From Eikenella sp. (GTDB lineage Bacteria > Pseudomonadota > Gammaproteobacteria > Burkholderiales > Neisseriaceae): a stretch of DNA of 64,000 bases. The stretch's first letter is position 1, and the number at the start of each line of letters is the position of its first letter. Location of the stretch: the NCBI GenBank assembly GCA_030528345.1, contig JAUMZB010000003.1:1-64000 (forward strand), written 5' to 3'. This document shows positions 17,754 through 26,196 of this stretch, in pieces. The notes beneath the pieces are model-generated. The model had not been told where the DNA came from. It did no database searches and saw nothing but the letters and a program-made list of their open reading frames with translations. The position numbers and the translations under genes were made by a program.

Positions 17754-18200
17754 TTAGTGATTTAAGGCGGCTTTCAGCAAGCGGCTCACTTCCGCCATAT
17801 CGGCTTGTCCGGCCAAGCGGATTTTCAAGAGCGCCATCACCTTGCCCATATCGGCCATGCCGGCGGCACCGGTTTCGGCAATGGCGGCGGCCACGGCGGC
17901 TTCTATGGCCGCAGCAGACAGCATTTCGGGCAAATAGACTTGCAAAATAGCGATTTCGGCCAGCTCTTTATCGGCCAGCTCCTGCCGGCCGGCCTGGCTG
18001 TAAATGGCGGCGCTGTCTTTGCGCTGCTTGATCATCTTGCCCAAAATGGCCACCACCTTGGCATCGTCGGCCTCAATGCGCTCGTCTACTTCAAAACGTT
18101 TGATTTCGGCATTGGCCAGGCGAATGGTAGACAAAGCCGCTTGGTCTTTGGCTTTGAGCGCGGCTTTCATGTCTTCGTTGAGACGGGTTTTTAAAGACAT
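17754..18200 (-). CDS. yqeY: GatB/YqeY domain protein
   Basis: A 148-residue YqeY protein, all helical, with the typical start SLKTRLNEDMKAALKAKDQ, the LGKMIKQRKDSAAIY segment and a C-terminal helical YqeY tail. The domain is shared with the C-terminus of GatB, where it helps recognise tRNA in the amidotransferase. The stand-alone protein has no firmly established function. AAGGAATTTGAA precedes the ATG. It is usually linked to rpsU and dnaG in proteobacteria, but neither is nearby here. Confidence 0.92.
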   Translation of the reverse strand: MSLKTRLNEDMKAALKAKDQAALSTIRLANAEIKRFEVDERIEADDAKVVAILGKMIKQRKDSAAIYSQAGRQELADKELAEIAILQVYLPEMLSAAAIEAAVAAAIAETGAAGMADMGKVMALLKIRLAGQADMAEVSRLLKAALNH

Positions 18201-18235
18201 TTCAAATTCCTTGAATAAAGTGTGAGCAGGTCGTT

Positions 18236-18715
18236 TCAGGTAGCCTCGGCAACGGCACGGGTTTGCGGCAGATAGGGTTGCAAGATGCGGCTGATGTCGA
18301 TGGCTTCTTCTTTATTGAGACAATGGCACAAGGCAATCAGCCTGAGACCTTTGCAACACCCTCATCTACTGCGCATTTCTGCGTTGTGCGTTTATGCCCT
18401 ATGGGTACTGCTCGCTCGCTTGCCTATCTTCATGATATGTCTGTCCCACAGGGATTCCCGGCGTTCACGCTCGCTGCGCTGCTACGCCTGGAACGGCATC
18501 CGCATCTGAAGGTTTTGCAAAGGTCTCAGCCTGTTTTTGTTGCCGAATGTTTGGACGGTGTGCAGAGAGTAGGGCAGAACTTTGACGGAGGAGAACAGGC
18601 AGATCAGCAATTCTGCGGCGCAGACGAGTATGTTTTGCCAGTGTTTCACCGGCGGCAGAAACAGAGCCAGCATGCCGGCGCTGTGTTCCAAGCGGTATCG
18701 TCGGAAAGTGGGCAT
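18236..18715 (-). pseudogene. Small gene of unknown function interrupted by a MITE-like element
   Basis: Reading from an ATG at 18715, the frame is open through MPTFRRYRLEHSAGMLALF... to ...TFGNKNR, then enters the repeat element at 18343-18528 and stops inside it. Removing the 186-bp element plus one copy of the flanking GGC (minus-strand sense) rejoins the frame exactly. The result is a 96-residue protein that continues LIALCHCLNKEEAIDIS... and ends AEAT-stop, with the stop codon inside an uptake sequence. I do not recognise the family. A central hydrophobic stretch (about 28-42) could be a membrane segment. It starts 17 bases after the lipoprotein gene, so the two were probably an operon. 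Confidence 0.72.
18343..18528. mobile_element. MITE-like element with 14-bp terminal inverted repeats (family B)
   Basis: TGAGACCTTTGCAA at 18343-18356 and its exact complement at 18515-18528 enclose 186 bp. There is no transposase. GGC (minus-strand sense) lies on both sides as a likely 3-bp target duplication. The GAGACCTTTGCAA terminus resembles ends I associate with neisserial IS5-type elements such as IS1106; this is from memory and needs a search. Confidence 0.82.
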
Positions 18716-18732
18716 ATCGGTTGGTGCGGCAT

Positions 18733-19215
18733 TTATCGGCGCGGAACAGAAAACAGATTCCGACGGCAAGAGCGGTAGGGGTGGCAGGAAACCGGTTGTT
18801 GTTGGCGGTTCAGCAGCCACACGCGCTGATCGCCTTCAATCTGCAGATAGGCCACGCCGTTGGGTAGGTAAGCCGGCAGCGGATTGCGGTAAGCGCCTTG
18901 ATACAGGATTTTTGTTTCCGAACTGCTTTGCCAGGCGGCCAGCTGTGAGGAAATCAGGCGGCTGCCGACGTCGGCCAACAGGGCTTGCCGGCCGCCGCCG
19001 TCGGGTTGTATCTGCAACACATAGTATCGTCCGCGATGCACAAAATAATGCGGGGTGTCGAACGGCACATTTGCAGCCTGGGTGTCCGGTGCAGGCGGCA
19101 AAGCCTCGCGGCTGGCACGGCTGACATGCTCGTGCGTGCCGAAAGCGCAACCGCTAAGCGCTGAGCTGCCCAAGATGGCCAGTGTGAAACAAGTCAGTAG
19201 GCGTGAGGCAAACAT
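18733..19215 (-). CDS. Hypothetical lipoprotein
   Basis: A 160-residue protein with a lipoprotein signal peptide. The lipobox LSGC places the acylated cysteine at residue 23. I chose the ATG at 19215 because GGAG lies six bases upstream and the signal peptide then has normal length; a start ten codons earlier lacks this. The mature part contains HYFVHRGRYYVLQIQPDGGGRQALLADVGSRLI and a C-terminal Arg-rich tail. I recognise no catalytic motif. It is followed after 17 bases by the disrupted gene at 18715. Location is probably the periplasmic face of the inner or outer membrane. Confidence 0.72.
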   Translation of the reverse strand: MFASRLLTCFTLAILGSSALSGCAFGTHEHVSRASREALPPAPDTQAANVPFDTPHYFVHRGRYYVLQIQPDGGGRQALLADVGSRLISSQLAAWQSSSETKILYQGAYRNPLPAYLPNGVAYLQIEGDQRVWLLNRQQQPVSCHPYRSCRRNLFSVPRR

Positions 19216-19331
19216 GGCCGCTCCGAAACAGAAAAATCGGCGCATAGCTTACCTGAAAACCGCTGCGGCAGACAAATGGCTGCGGCGGGAGAGGGTAGGC
19301 AAGCTGCTTTGGGCGGCTGCATTTGGTTTAA

Positions 19332-19901
19332 TCAAGCATGCTGTTGCAAGAAGTTTCGCAGCATATCGTGGCCGTGTTCGGTAAGCAGGGCTTCGGGGTG
19401 GAATTGAACGCCTTCAATGGGGAATTGCTTGTGGCGCACCCCCATGATTTCGCCGTCATCCGTCCAAGCCGTGATTTCCAAACAATCCGGCAGAGTGGCA
19501 CGTTCAATCACCAAGCTGTGATAGCGGGTGCAGATCACGGGATTGGGCAAACCCGCAAACATACCGCTGCCATGATGGTGCACCGGCGATACCTTGCCGT
19601 GCATCAGCGTTTTGGCCCGCACAATCTGCCCGCCAAAAGCCTCACCTATGGTTTGATGACCCAAACACACCCCCATTATCGGCAGCTTGCCGGCAAAATG
19701 CCGCATGGCCGCCACCGAAATACCGGCCTCTTTGGGCGAACAAGGCCCGGGGCCGATGACCAAATATTGAGGCTGCAAGGCTTCTATTTCGGTTAAAGAA
19801 ATATCATCATTGCGCCGCACCAATACATCTTGCCCAAGCTCGGCAAAATATTGCACTATGTTGTAAGTGAAGCTGTCGTAGTTGTCGATGAAGAGGAGCA
19901 T
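19332..19901 (-). CDS. trpG: Anthranilate synthase component II (glutamine amidotransferase)
   Basis: A 189-residue class I glutamine amidotransferase. It has the TrpG/PabA start [19 protein letters not shown], the oxyanion strand [13 protein letters not shown], the nucleophile in GVCLGHQ, and the His-Glu pair in FHPEALLT. It supplies ammonia to TrpE, or PabB, for anthranilate or aminodeoxychorismate. Neither large subunit is in the window, so trpG and pabA cannot be separated with certainty. The IS element begins only 30 bases upstream of the start codon, so its promoter region may have been replaced by the insertion. Confidence 0.94.
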   Translation of the reverse strand: MLLFIDNYDSFTYNIVQYFAELGQDVLVRRNDDISLTEIEALQPQYLVIGPGPCSPKEAGISVAAMRHFAGKLPIMGVCLGHQTIGEAFGGQIVRAKTLMHGKVSPVHHHGSGMFAGLPNPVICTRYHSLVIERATLPDCLEITAWTDDGEIMGVRHKQFPIEGVQFHPEALLTEHGHDMLRNFLQQHA

Positions 19902-19931
19902 AAATATTCTTTATTCTAGATAATTAAAAAT

Positions 19932-20649
19932 GGGTCTGTCCTAGATAACTAGGGAATATTAACTTTAATTATAATATTCCCTATGAGAAAAAGCCGCCTG
20001 AGCCAGTACAAGCAAAACAAGCGGATAGAACTGTTTGTTGCAGGCGTCACTGCACGCGTTGCAACAGAGTTGGCTGGTGTTAATAAAAATACGGCAGCCT
20101 ACTACTTCCATCGTCTTCGCTTACTCATCTACCAGCACAGTCCGCACTTGGAAATGTTTGACGGTGAAGTTGAGGCCGATGAAAGCTATTTTGGCGGCCA
20201 ACGCAAAGGCAAGCGCGGTCGTGGCGCCGCCGGCAAAGTAGCCGTATTCGGGCTTTTGAAGCGTAACGGTAAAGTTTATACCGTTGCCGTACCCAATACC
20301 CGGACAGCCACCTTACTACCGATTATCCTCGAGCAAGTACAGCCGGACGGCATTGTCTACACGGATTGTTACCGCAGCTATGATGTACCGGATGTGAGCG
20401 AGTTTGCCCATTTCCGCATTGACCACAGTACCCATTTTGCCCGGAAGCAAAATCACATTAATGGAATTGAGAACTTTTGGAACCAGGCCAAACGCTATTT
20501 GCGTAAGTTTAACGGCATTCCTAAAGAACATTTTGAGTTGTATTGAAGGGGTGCGAATGGCGATTTAACAACAGTGGAATAAAAGCTCGGATTTCCATTT
20601 TAAAACAATTAGTAAAATACAATTTGTCCTAGTTATCTAGGGCAGCCCC
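19932..20649 (+). mobile_element. IS1016-type insertion sequence (IS1595 superfamily)
   Basis: About 718 bp bounded by 22-bp imperfect terminal inverted repeats that share CCTAGATAACTAGG and differ at two positions. The transposase gene fills most of it. Flanking 8-mers are both AT-rich but not identical, so I cannot call a target duplication. It marks the left edge of the AT-rich polysaccharide island. It is probably not autonomous because its transposase is frameshifted. Confidence 0.88.
19983..20632 (+). pseudogene. IS1016-type transposase with a C-terminal frameshift
   Basis: The first 187 codons match IS1016 transposases: an N-terminal SQYKQNKRIELFVAGVTARVA...NKNTAAYYFHRLR helix region, then the ISXO2-like DDE core with ADESYFGG, VYTDCYRSY and HINGIENFWNQAKRYLRKFNG. 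The frame ends at TGA (20544-20546). One base inserted after the TAT at 20541 continues it as LKGCEWRFNNSGIKARI... up to a TAG in the right terminal repeat. This is the normal IS1016 ending. A one-base deletion has therefore removed the last part of the protein, including the conserved CEWRFN segment. Confidence 0.85.
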
Positions 20650-21110
20650 TAATTATAAATGTTGACAGTCCCAAGCATTAGCAGTTGAAGCCACTATGGC
20701 AGTGCTGCTTCAACCAAAAGCCAATAATCAGAAATCATTAGTCTTTGATTATTACTTGTATCGCTTTCAGTATTTGATTCATGAGTTGTCAAACTAAACA
20801 AAATATTTATTGAAACAATTTTTATAAGCATAACTCCAATTCAAACTCCTTAACCTATGTACGAAGTAGTGGAGAGAAATAGCATATGACGTCGCATATT
20901 TAGTGCACTTGCTTTGATCGATTGTGTATTTTTCTTGAGTAGCCAAGCCGTCATCAAATATTATTCGCTACGGTACCAGAAACCCTCCGGATGGTGTGAT
21001 AAATAATAGCACCTCTTTGTATGCTTTTGTGTGATACAAAATGATACTGCTTGATGGATACCCTTCTATTTTTTCTTAGATTTTTAACTCAATTTTGTAT
21101 AAATATCCAA
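20650..21110. other. AT-rich intergenic stretch between the IS and wzy
   Basis: About 460 bases without a convincing gene. One minus-strand frame of about 57 codons is open near 20,800-20,970 but has no start signal or familiar motif. It may be debris of a lost gene at the end of the locus. Confidence 0.45.
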
Positions 21111-22202
21111 TTATAATGACGAGGAATTTGTTTCAAATTGCAATCTATTTATATAATAATATAAGAAAAATATAGGGAAGATATAAGATGTATTATAAAA
21201 AGCAACCATGGTTAAACTTGGTATAGTTAGTGAAGCGTAAAGGATAATATTTGTTTTTTTACCTAGGGTGGAAAATATTATGATATATATGAAAAATGTA
21301 AGTATTACACCAAATTTAGTAATCAATAATGCAAGGAGAGAATCAAAAGCATCTGATGCAATTTTAATATACAGGCTTGATTCCCCAAATATCATATAGT
21401 TCTGTTTCATACTATCTAGTAATAATGAGTATATATACTGTCGATATGTGATGGTGTGAACATTATATCCAACATCTTTCCATTTTTCTAAGTATGGTAG
21501 TAAAAATTCTAAAAAAATTATAGAAGATATAAAAATCCCAAAGATAATAACAATTACTCTATTAGTCAAATTTTTAAAAGATAATGCGTATAAAGAAATG
21601 GCAGAGAAGCATGTTAATAAAATAGACATTTTATTTAAAATAAAAATAACACTTACAAAAGATGCAATAATATAGATTAATTTCACTCTTAATAAAATTA
21701 AAGATAGCGTAATAAGCATAGTGATGTAGCCGGAGTGAGTAGGATTGCCTGATATACCAAAAGGCCTACCATTTAAAAGTGCTAAGTAATGTTCATTAGA
21801 CTCAGCTAAAGTTGCCCAAATAGAGAAGTTTGGAAAAAATATCTGTAAAGTTAGGATTATAGTGTTAATTATGGTATACAATACTAGTATTTTTTTTAAT
21901 GATACATAACTAAATGATTGATAGTTAATCATACTGGCAACTAGTATGCATAAAATTAAGTATGATATTTTAAAATTAGATAAATCATTGTAACTTAAAG
22001 ATAGATCTCGTAGATAAAATAAAATACCTATCAATAATGCTAAGATGAAAAGTAAGCTACCTCTAATTGTTATTTTGATTTTAAAAAGATAATATGAAAT
22101 TGAAAGTATAGAGGCAATTAAAGAAAATGCTATAAATTTAACAGGTAGAAATAATGGAAACAACGTGATTAGCATTAATGCATTATTAATTTTCATCTTC
22201 AT
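21111..22202 (-). CDS. wzy: Wzy-like oligosaccharide repeat-unit polymerase
   Basis: A 363-residue, very hydrophobic protein with about ten predicted membrane helices and one larger outer loop (roughly residues 125-160) carrying GRPFGISGNPTHSGY. This architecture is that of O-antigen/capsule polymerases, which link lipid-carried repeat units at the periplasmic face. Sequence identity among Wzy proteins is low, so the call rests on topology and on the wzx partner. It overlaps the upstream gene by 17 bases and is the last gene of the locus. Codon use is strongly AT-biased (many Ile, Phe, Leu TTA), unlike the core genes. Confidence 0.78.
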   Translation of the reverse strand: MKMKINNALMLITLFPLFLPVKFIAFSLIASILSISYYLFKIKITIRGSLLFILALLIGILFYLRDLSLSYNDLSNFKISYLILCILVASMINYQSFSYVSLKKILVLYTIINTIILTLQIFFPNFSIWATLAESNEHYLALLNGRPFGISGNPTHSGYITMLITLSLILLRVKLIYIIASFVSVIFILNKMSILLTCFSAISLYALSFKNLTNRVIVIIFGIFISSIIFLEFLLPYLEKWKDVGYNVHTITYRQYIYSLLLDSMKQNYMIFGESSLYIKIASDAFDSLLALLITKFGVILTFFIYIIIFSTLGKKTNIILYASLTIPSLTMVAFYNTSYIFPIFFLYYYINRLQFETNSSSL

Positions 22203-23337
22203 ATACTTTTTCCATTTTTTTTATAAGTTGCCCTAAGTCAAACGCAATATCAAAATTTATATTTCTATTTTCATATATATAGTATTTTTCAATTAAGTAA
22301 CTTCTAATCTCTTCAATATTTTTTTTACTTCCTGTAGATAGATAAATGAAGTATTTGTTGTTCAAAAAACAATCAGAAATTAGACTAGTATCTGGTAATA
22401 TTGGAATTTTAACTGATAATGGGTCAATTTCATTTAGAAATTTTTCTTTTAGACTTCTTTGATAAGGGTATAAATCCCTGGGATGTAATTTGATATTAAA
22501 ATCCCAACCTTTTAATTCCATCATATAGCTTAATTCTTCAATTAATTTTGAATATCTTTGATCTACCGTGCTAAATATAACAATTTCTTTTTTAATAATT
22601 GATTCTTTTTTAGGTATTTTAGGTATAACAATTACTTTCCCTGAAAATTTCCAATCAGTTAGATTTTTTTGTACTAATTTAGAATAGCAGTATAATTTAT
22701 TCTTGATGAAAGGAGAATGTATGTAGTCTAAATGGGCATTATGGATAACACCATGTTGAATTTCTATCGAATGGTATAAATTTAAATATCTTTCAGTACG
22801 AGGAATAACAGCATTACTGTATAAAACAGCTACTGAGTTCTTGAGAAAAAAAGATAGAAAATAATTAAAATAATAGTCTCCAATTAAATCTTTGATTTGG
22901 CTATATTTGTTTTTTTTTTCTATTATTTTTAGCTCTAGAATGGTAGACTTATAAAAATTTAAATGTAAAAGCCAAAAAAGTTTTCTAAATATAAATCTCA
23001 ACGATTCTATGAAGAAAGTATTTCCTTGTAAAATTTCAGTACGATAAAAAATAATTTTTTCTTCAGTCGGAAATTTTTTTTGTAAGCACAATTTAGTATA
23101 TTCTATTAAATCTGGTCTGGCTGAGATGAATACTACTACATGGTTCTTTTTCCAAATGAGACTGCAGAAGGTATATAAACCTCTTATGTCAGACCATGCA
23201 AACTTTATTTTTGGTTTATAAGGTAAATGTTGCTGATTGAAAGCACCTCGCAAATATGACCAAACTGGAATGTGTTTAAAAAAAATATTCCAAACACTAT
23301 TTTTTTCTTCAAATTGAATTATCTGCTTAATATTCAT
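22186..23337 (-). CDS. Probable nonulosonic (pseudaminic) acid transferase, GT-B fold
   Basis: A 383-residue cytosolic or membrane-associated protein between wzx and wzy. The C-terminal half has features shared by bacterial sialyl/nonulosonate transferases: EIQHGVIHNAH (about 192-202), the CMP-binding HP motif in NIKLHPRD (about 282-289), and a later STGS block. The gene would transfer pseudaminic acid from the CMP-sugar made by the adjacent pse genes. Capsular KpsS-type transferases are another possible relation. It overlaps both neighbours (11 and 17 bases). Codons GAA AAA AAA AAC create a run of ten A at 22910-22919, a possible slippage site that would switch the protein on and off. Confidence 0.62.
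   Translation of the reverse strand: MNIKQIIQFEEKNSVWNIFFKHIPVWSYLRGAFNQQHLPYKPKIKFAWSDIRGLYTFCSLIWKKNHVVVFISARPDLIEYTKLCLQKKFPTEEKIIFYRTEILQGNTFFIESLRFIFRKLFWLLHLNFYKSTILELKIIEKKNKYSQIKDLIGDYYFNYFLSFFLKNSVAVLYSNAVIPRTERYLNLYHSIEIQHGVIHNAHLDYIHSPFIKNKLYCYSKLVQKNLTDWKFSGKVIVIPKIPKKESIIKKEIVIFSTVDQRYSKLIEELSYMMELKGWDFNIKLHPRDLYPYQRSLKEKFLNEIDPLSVKIPILPDTSLISDCFLNNKYFIYLSTGSKKNIEEIRSYLIEKYYIYENRNINFDIAFDLGQLIKKMEKVYEDEN
22910..22919 (-). repeat. Homopolymeric A10 tract inside the transferase gene
   Basis: Ten consecutive A on the coding strand about 140 codons into the frame. In its present length the gene is in frame (ON). A change by one base would truncate the protein. Confidence 0.6.
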
Positions 23338-24541
23338 GGTTAGTTTTTTTAATTTTAATAATTACCCAATATAAGAGGAAAAGTAAAACTGTATTAGATA
23401 TTATCATAGATAAAGGAAGTAATTTAATATTTATTTTTATTAGTAGCAGTAATAATATTATATGGATAATGGAGGATGAAAGTGAGCATAAGGTAATAAA
23501 TTTATTATCTCCATAATAAAATAAATAATTTATTAGTATAAAATAAGGAATCGCCAATCCAAATCCTATCAGAAATAAAATTATATAATAGTGAACTCCA
23601 TTATATTGCTCTCCTAGGAGCCAAATAAAAAAAAATTCTGGTACAAATAATGCTATAGTAGCAGGTATAGGAGAAACTAATAATCCTATTATTGATAACT
23701 TAATTACTTTATTTTTTCCTAATTTTTTTGTTTTTAAAGCTTGATAGTAATAAGGAACTATAGCCTTATTCATTGCCATTAATAATATACTGATAAAGCT
23801 AGCTATTTGGTAGCTAGCAGTATAAATACCTAATTCTTTTAGACTAAAATTTTGGTATATAAAAATGCGATCAAGTTGTCCTTTGATAAAATAGCTTGCT
23901 TGGTGTAATATAAGAGGTAAACCAAAATTCAAAATATATAATAGTGACTTATTTAATAAATGAAATTTAAATTTTTTAGCTGATATAGTAGTTGTGAAGT
24001 GAAAAAAAGAAATTATGAATATCGCTATATTGCCTATAAAAATTGCAAGAAATCTTTTCTCAACTAAATGATTTAAAGTGAGCTCTAAAAATAGAATAGT
24101 TCCAATGGTAGTGGATAGTCCACTAGCTATTTGTATAGTTGCATAGGACCAAACCTGTTTTTGACATTGTCGTATACTGAGTTGAGTGTTCAAGAAGGTT
24201 TGTGCAGTAGCTGCTAATGCAGTGATAGCCAAAATGATAGATTGTGTAAGCCATGCTAGAGTTAATGTGATTGTAGTAATAAATATTGTATACAGATAAC
24301 TTGCATATATAACATTAATAAGATTACGTTTACCATAAAAATAATAATAACGAGTAATAGCACCCTCTTGGCTAAGACTGAAGATGAGTAATAATAATGA
24401 AAAAATTGTCTGCCAATAAGATAGTTCTCCAAATCCGGCTACTCCTAGTTTACGAGTTAAATAAGGTAGTAATAAGAATGGTAGAGCTTTAGAAAATAGC
24501 TCACTAAATAAATAAATAATACTATCTTTGATAATTTTCAT
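23327..24541 (-). CDS. wzx: Wzx-like polysaccharide repeat-unit flippase
   Basis: A 404-residue MOP-superfamily transporter with about 12 membrane helices. The start, with an LFSELFSKALPFLLLPYLTRKLG segment, and the GQLDRIFIYQNFSLKELGIYTASYQIASF block are characteristic of Wzx/RfbX proteins. It moves undecaprenyl-linked repeat units to the periplasm for Wzy. AAGGAG lies 10 bases before the ATG, the best ribosome binding site of the three-gene cassette, and downstream genes are translationally coupled. A T9 run (23637-23645) sits in the coding sequence. The gene follows an IS remnant, so the cassette may be separated from the pse genes in transcription. Confidence 0.85.
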   Translation of the reverse strand: MKIIKDSIIYLFSELFSKALPFLLLPYLTRKLGVAGFGELSYWQTIFSLLLLIFSLSQEGAITRYYYFYGKRNLINVIYASYLYTIFITTITLTLAWLTQSIILAITALAATAQTFLNTQLSIRQCQKQVWSYATIQIASGLSTTIGTILFLELTLNHLVEKRFLAIFIGNIAIFIISFFHFTTTISAKKFKFHLLNKSLLYILNFGLPLILHQASYFIKGQLDRIFIYQNFSLKELGIYTASYQIASFISILLMAMNKAIVPYYYQALKTKKLGKNKVIKLSIIGLLVSPIPATIALFVPEFFFIWLLGEQYNGVHYYIILFLIGFGLAIPYFILINYLFYYGDNKFITLCSLSSSIIHIILLLLLIKINIKLLPLSMIISNTVLLFLLYWVIIKIKKTNHEY

Positions 24542-24769
24542 AAAATTCAGGCTCCTTAACTATAAAAGGCAGCCTATATAATTAATTAATGAATAAATGA
24601 ATGTGCTGCTCCAAGTGACTATGTTAAATAATCTTTTACTAATTATTTGAAATGAAAATTTGAATTTTTATTTCATTGTTGTTAAAAAGTTATTCACAAA
24701 ATTTCAAATAAATATCAAAGTGATTTTTGAAATACCGTTGAGCTTGTGTAAATGATATTTTGTCAAGTT
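24542..24769. other. AT-rich spacer upstream of wzx
   Basis: About 230 bases with no reading frame of interest. It must contain whatever promoter drives the wzx cassette if transcription from pseI does not pass the IS remnant; I cannot pick one with confidence. Confidence 0.4.
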
Positions 24770-25106
24770 CTAAAAACTCTCGGTTCTATTACGTGGCTTT
24801 ACCCGCTGAATCCTAGTTAAAGTTTCCTTTTCACTATCCGTTAAAGTAATTCTTATCGGTATCCATTTATTCATCAAGTATTTCCAATAAGTGTAGCTAG
24901 TTTGGTAAATGAACTGTTGTAGGCTATGGAAGTAGCAAAAAGCGGTATGTTTATTGAGGCTAACCAACAGGGTGGTAACGTGTGTTAGTACTGCTTGAAA
25001 CAAACAGTTAGATGAGTTTATGGTGTTTATATTGGCGAAGGTGGCTTTTTTGTATGGAAAATTTTAACTTAAAGTTGAATATCTCCAGTTATTTAGGACG
25101 GTCTTT
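24770..25106 (-). pseudogene. Remnant of an IS1016-type element fused to another transposase fragment
   Basis: On the minus strand, 25104-25085 is a degenerate copy of the IS1016 end (GACCGTCCTAAATAACTGG), followed by a decayed leader and start region. A frame from 25003 to about 24880 reads AVLTHVTTLLVSLNKHTAFCYFHSLQQFIY, clearly parallel to AGVTARVATELAGVNKNTAAYYFHRLRLLIY of the IS at 19,983. The following residues, ITLTDSEKETLTRIQR, do not belong to IS1016 and may come from an IS630-type transposase. This is a doubly broken scar between pseI and wzx. Confidence 0.72.
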
Positions 25107-25125
25107 TAATTATATTGGTATTTAT

Positions 25126-26190
25126 TTACATTGATTTTGGAGTAGATTCAATTAATTCCCATTTAGTAGGCGTATTGGCTTTAATTTGATATTTTACTTT
25201 TTTTCCGATTAAATTATCCCAGTATTTAGGAGCCAAGCCGTATCCCGGCCGAACACTTCGAATACAAGTTGGATCAATTATATCTCCAGCTTGCATGTCT
25301 TTTACAAAATAAAGAGAGCGGCGGAATTGTATATTGCCTTTTTCGCTAGACTTTAAACCATATTCAATACGCCCTAAAGCTTCCCAAGCAATCGTACTAT
25401 CTCTGCACAAGGCTTGCAAGTCTGTAGGTTCAAGAGAGAAACTGTCATCAGGCCCTCCACCATTTCGATCTAAAGTAAAGTGCTTTTCAATGACACAAGC
25501 ACCCAATGCTATACTAGCAATAGCAGTTGTATTGTCTAATGTGTGATCGGAAAGACCAACAAGTGTGCCAAAACGTTCGATCATATCCGATAATGTACGC
25601 AAATTATAATCACTAGGAGGGGCAGGATAGCCACTAACACAGTGTAAAATAATTAAATCTCGGCATCCTGCTGTTTTAGCGGTATCAATAGCTTCTTGAA
25701 TTTCTTCAAAATTAGCCATTCCTGTTGAAATAATTATGGGTTTCCCTGTTTGGGCAACACGTCGGATGAGAGGCAAGTCTATGACCTCAAAGGATGCAAT
25801 TTTGTAAGCGGGGGCATCTAGGCTTTCAAGTAGGTCTACGGCAGAAAAATCGAATGGTGAACTAAATATAGTAATTCCTATTTCGCGAGCGTAATCAAAT
25901 AAAGGTTTATGCCATTCCCATGGTGTATAGGCTTTTTGATATAGTTCATAAAGTGTTAGGCCATCCCATAGCGTCCCCTTTATTTGAAAATCAGATAAAT
26001 CGCTGTTTAAAGTAATAGTGTCGGGAGTATAGGTTTGTAATTTAATAGCATCTGCCCCAGATGCTTTGGCGGCAGCAATAATTTTTTTAGCAGTATCAAT
26101 GCTTCCATTATGGTTGGCAGACATTTCTGCAATGATGTAAGGTTTTTGATTTGGAGAGATTTTAATACTGCCAATTTTTATTTCGTGCAT
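25126..26190 (-). CDS. pseI: Pseudaminic acid synthase PseI
   Basis: A 354-residue NeuB-family enzyme that condenses 6-deoxy-AltdiNAc (2,4-diacylamido) with phosphoenolpyruvate to give pseudaminic acid. The TIM-barrel part has IIAEMSANHNGS at 19-30, KLQTYTPDTIT, FSSPFDFSAVDLLE, ISTGMA, HCVSGYPAP and EKHFTLDRNGGGPDDSFSLEP; these variants fit PseI rather than NeuB. The last 60 residues form the antifreeze-like SAF domain that closes the active site. AAAGGAG overlaps the stop codon of the upstream gene, so the genes are tightly coupled. It is the last intact pse gene before the IS scar. Confidence 0.95.
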   Translation of the reverse strand: MHEIKIGSIKISPNQKPYIIAEMSANHNGSIDTAKKIIAAAKASGADAIKLQTYTPDTITLNSDLSDFQIKGTLWDGLTLYELYQKAYTPWEWHKPLFDYAREIGITIFSSPFDFSAVDLLESLDAPAYKIASFEVIDLPLIRRVAQTGKPIIISTGMANFEEIQEAIDTAKTAGCRDLIILHCVSGYPAPPSDYNLRTLSDMIERFGTLVGLSDHTLDNTTAIASIALGACVIEKHFTLDRNGGGPDDSFSLEPTDLQALCRDSTIAWEALGRIEYGLKSSEKGNIQFRRSLYFVKDMQAGDIIDPTCIRSVRPGYGLAPKYWDNLIGKKVKYQIKANTPTKWELIESTPKSM

Positions 26191-26196
26191 TTAATA

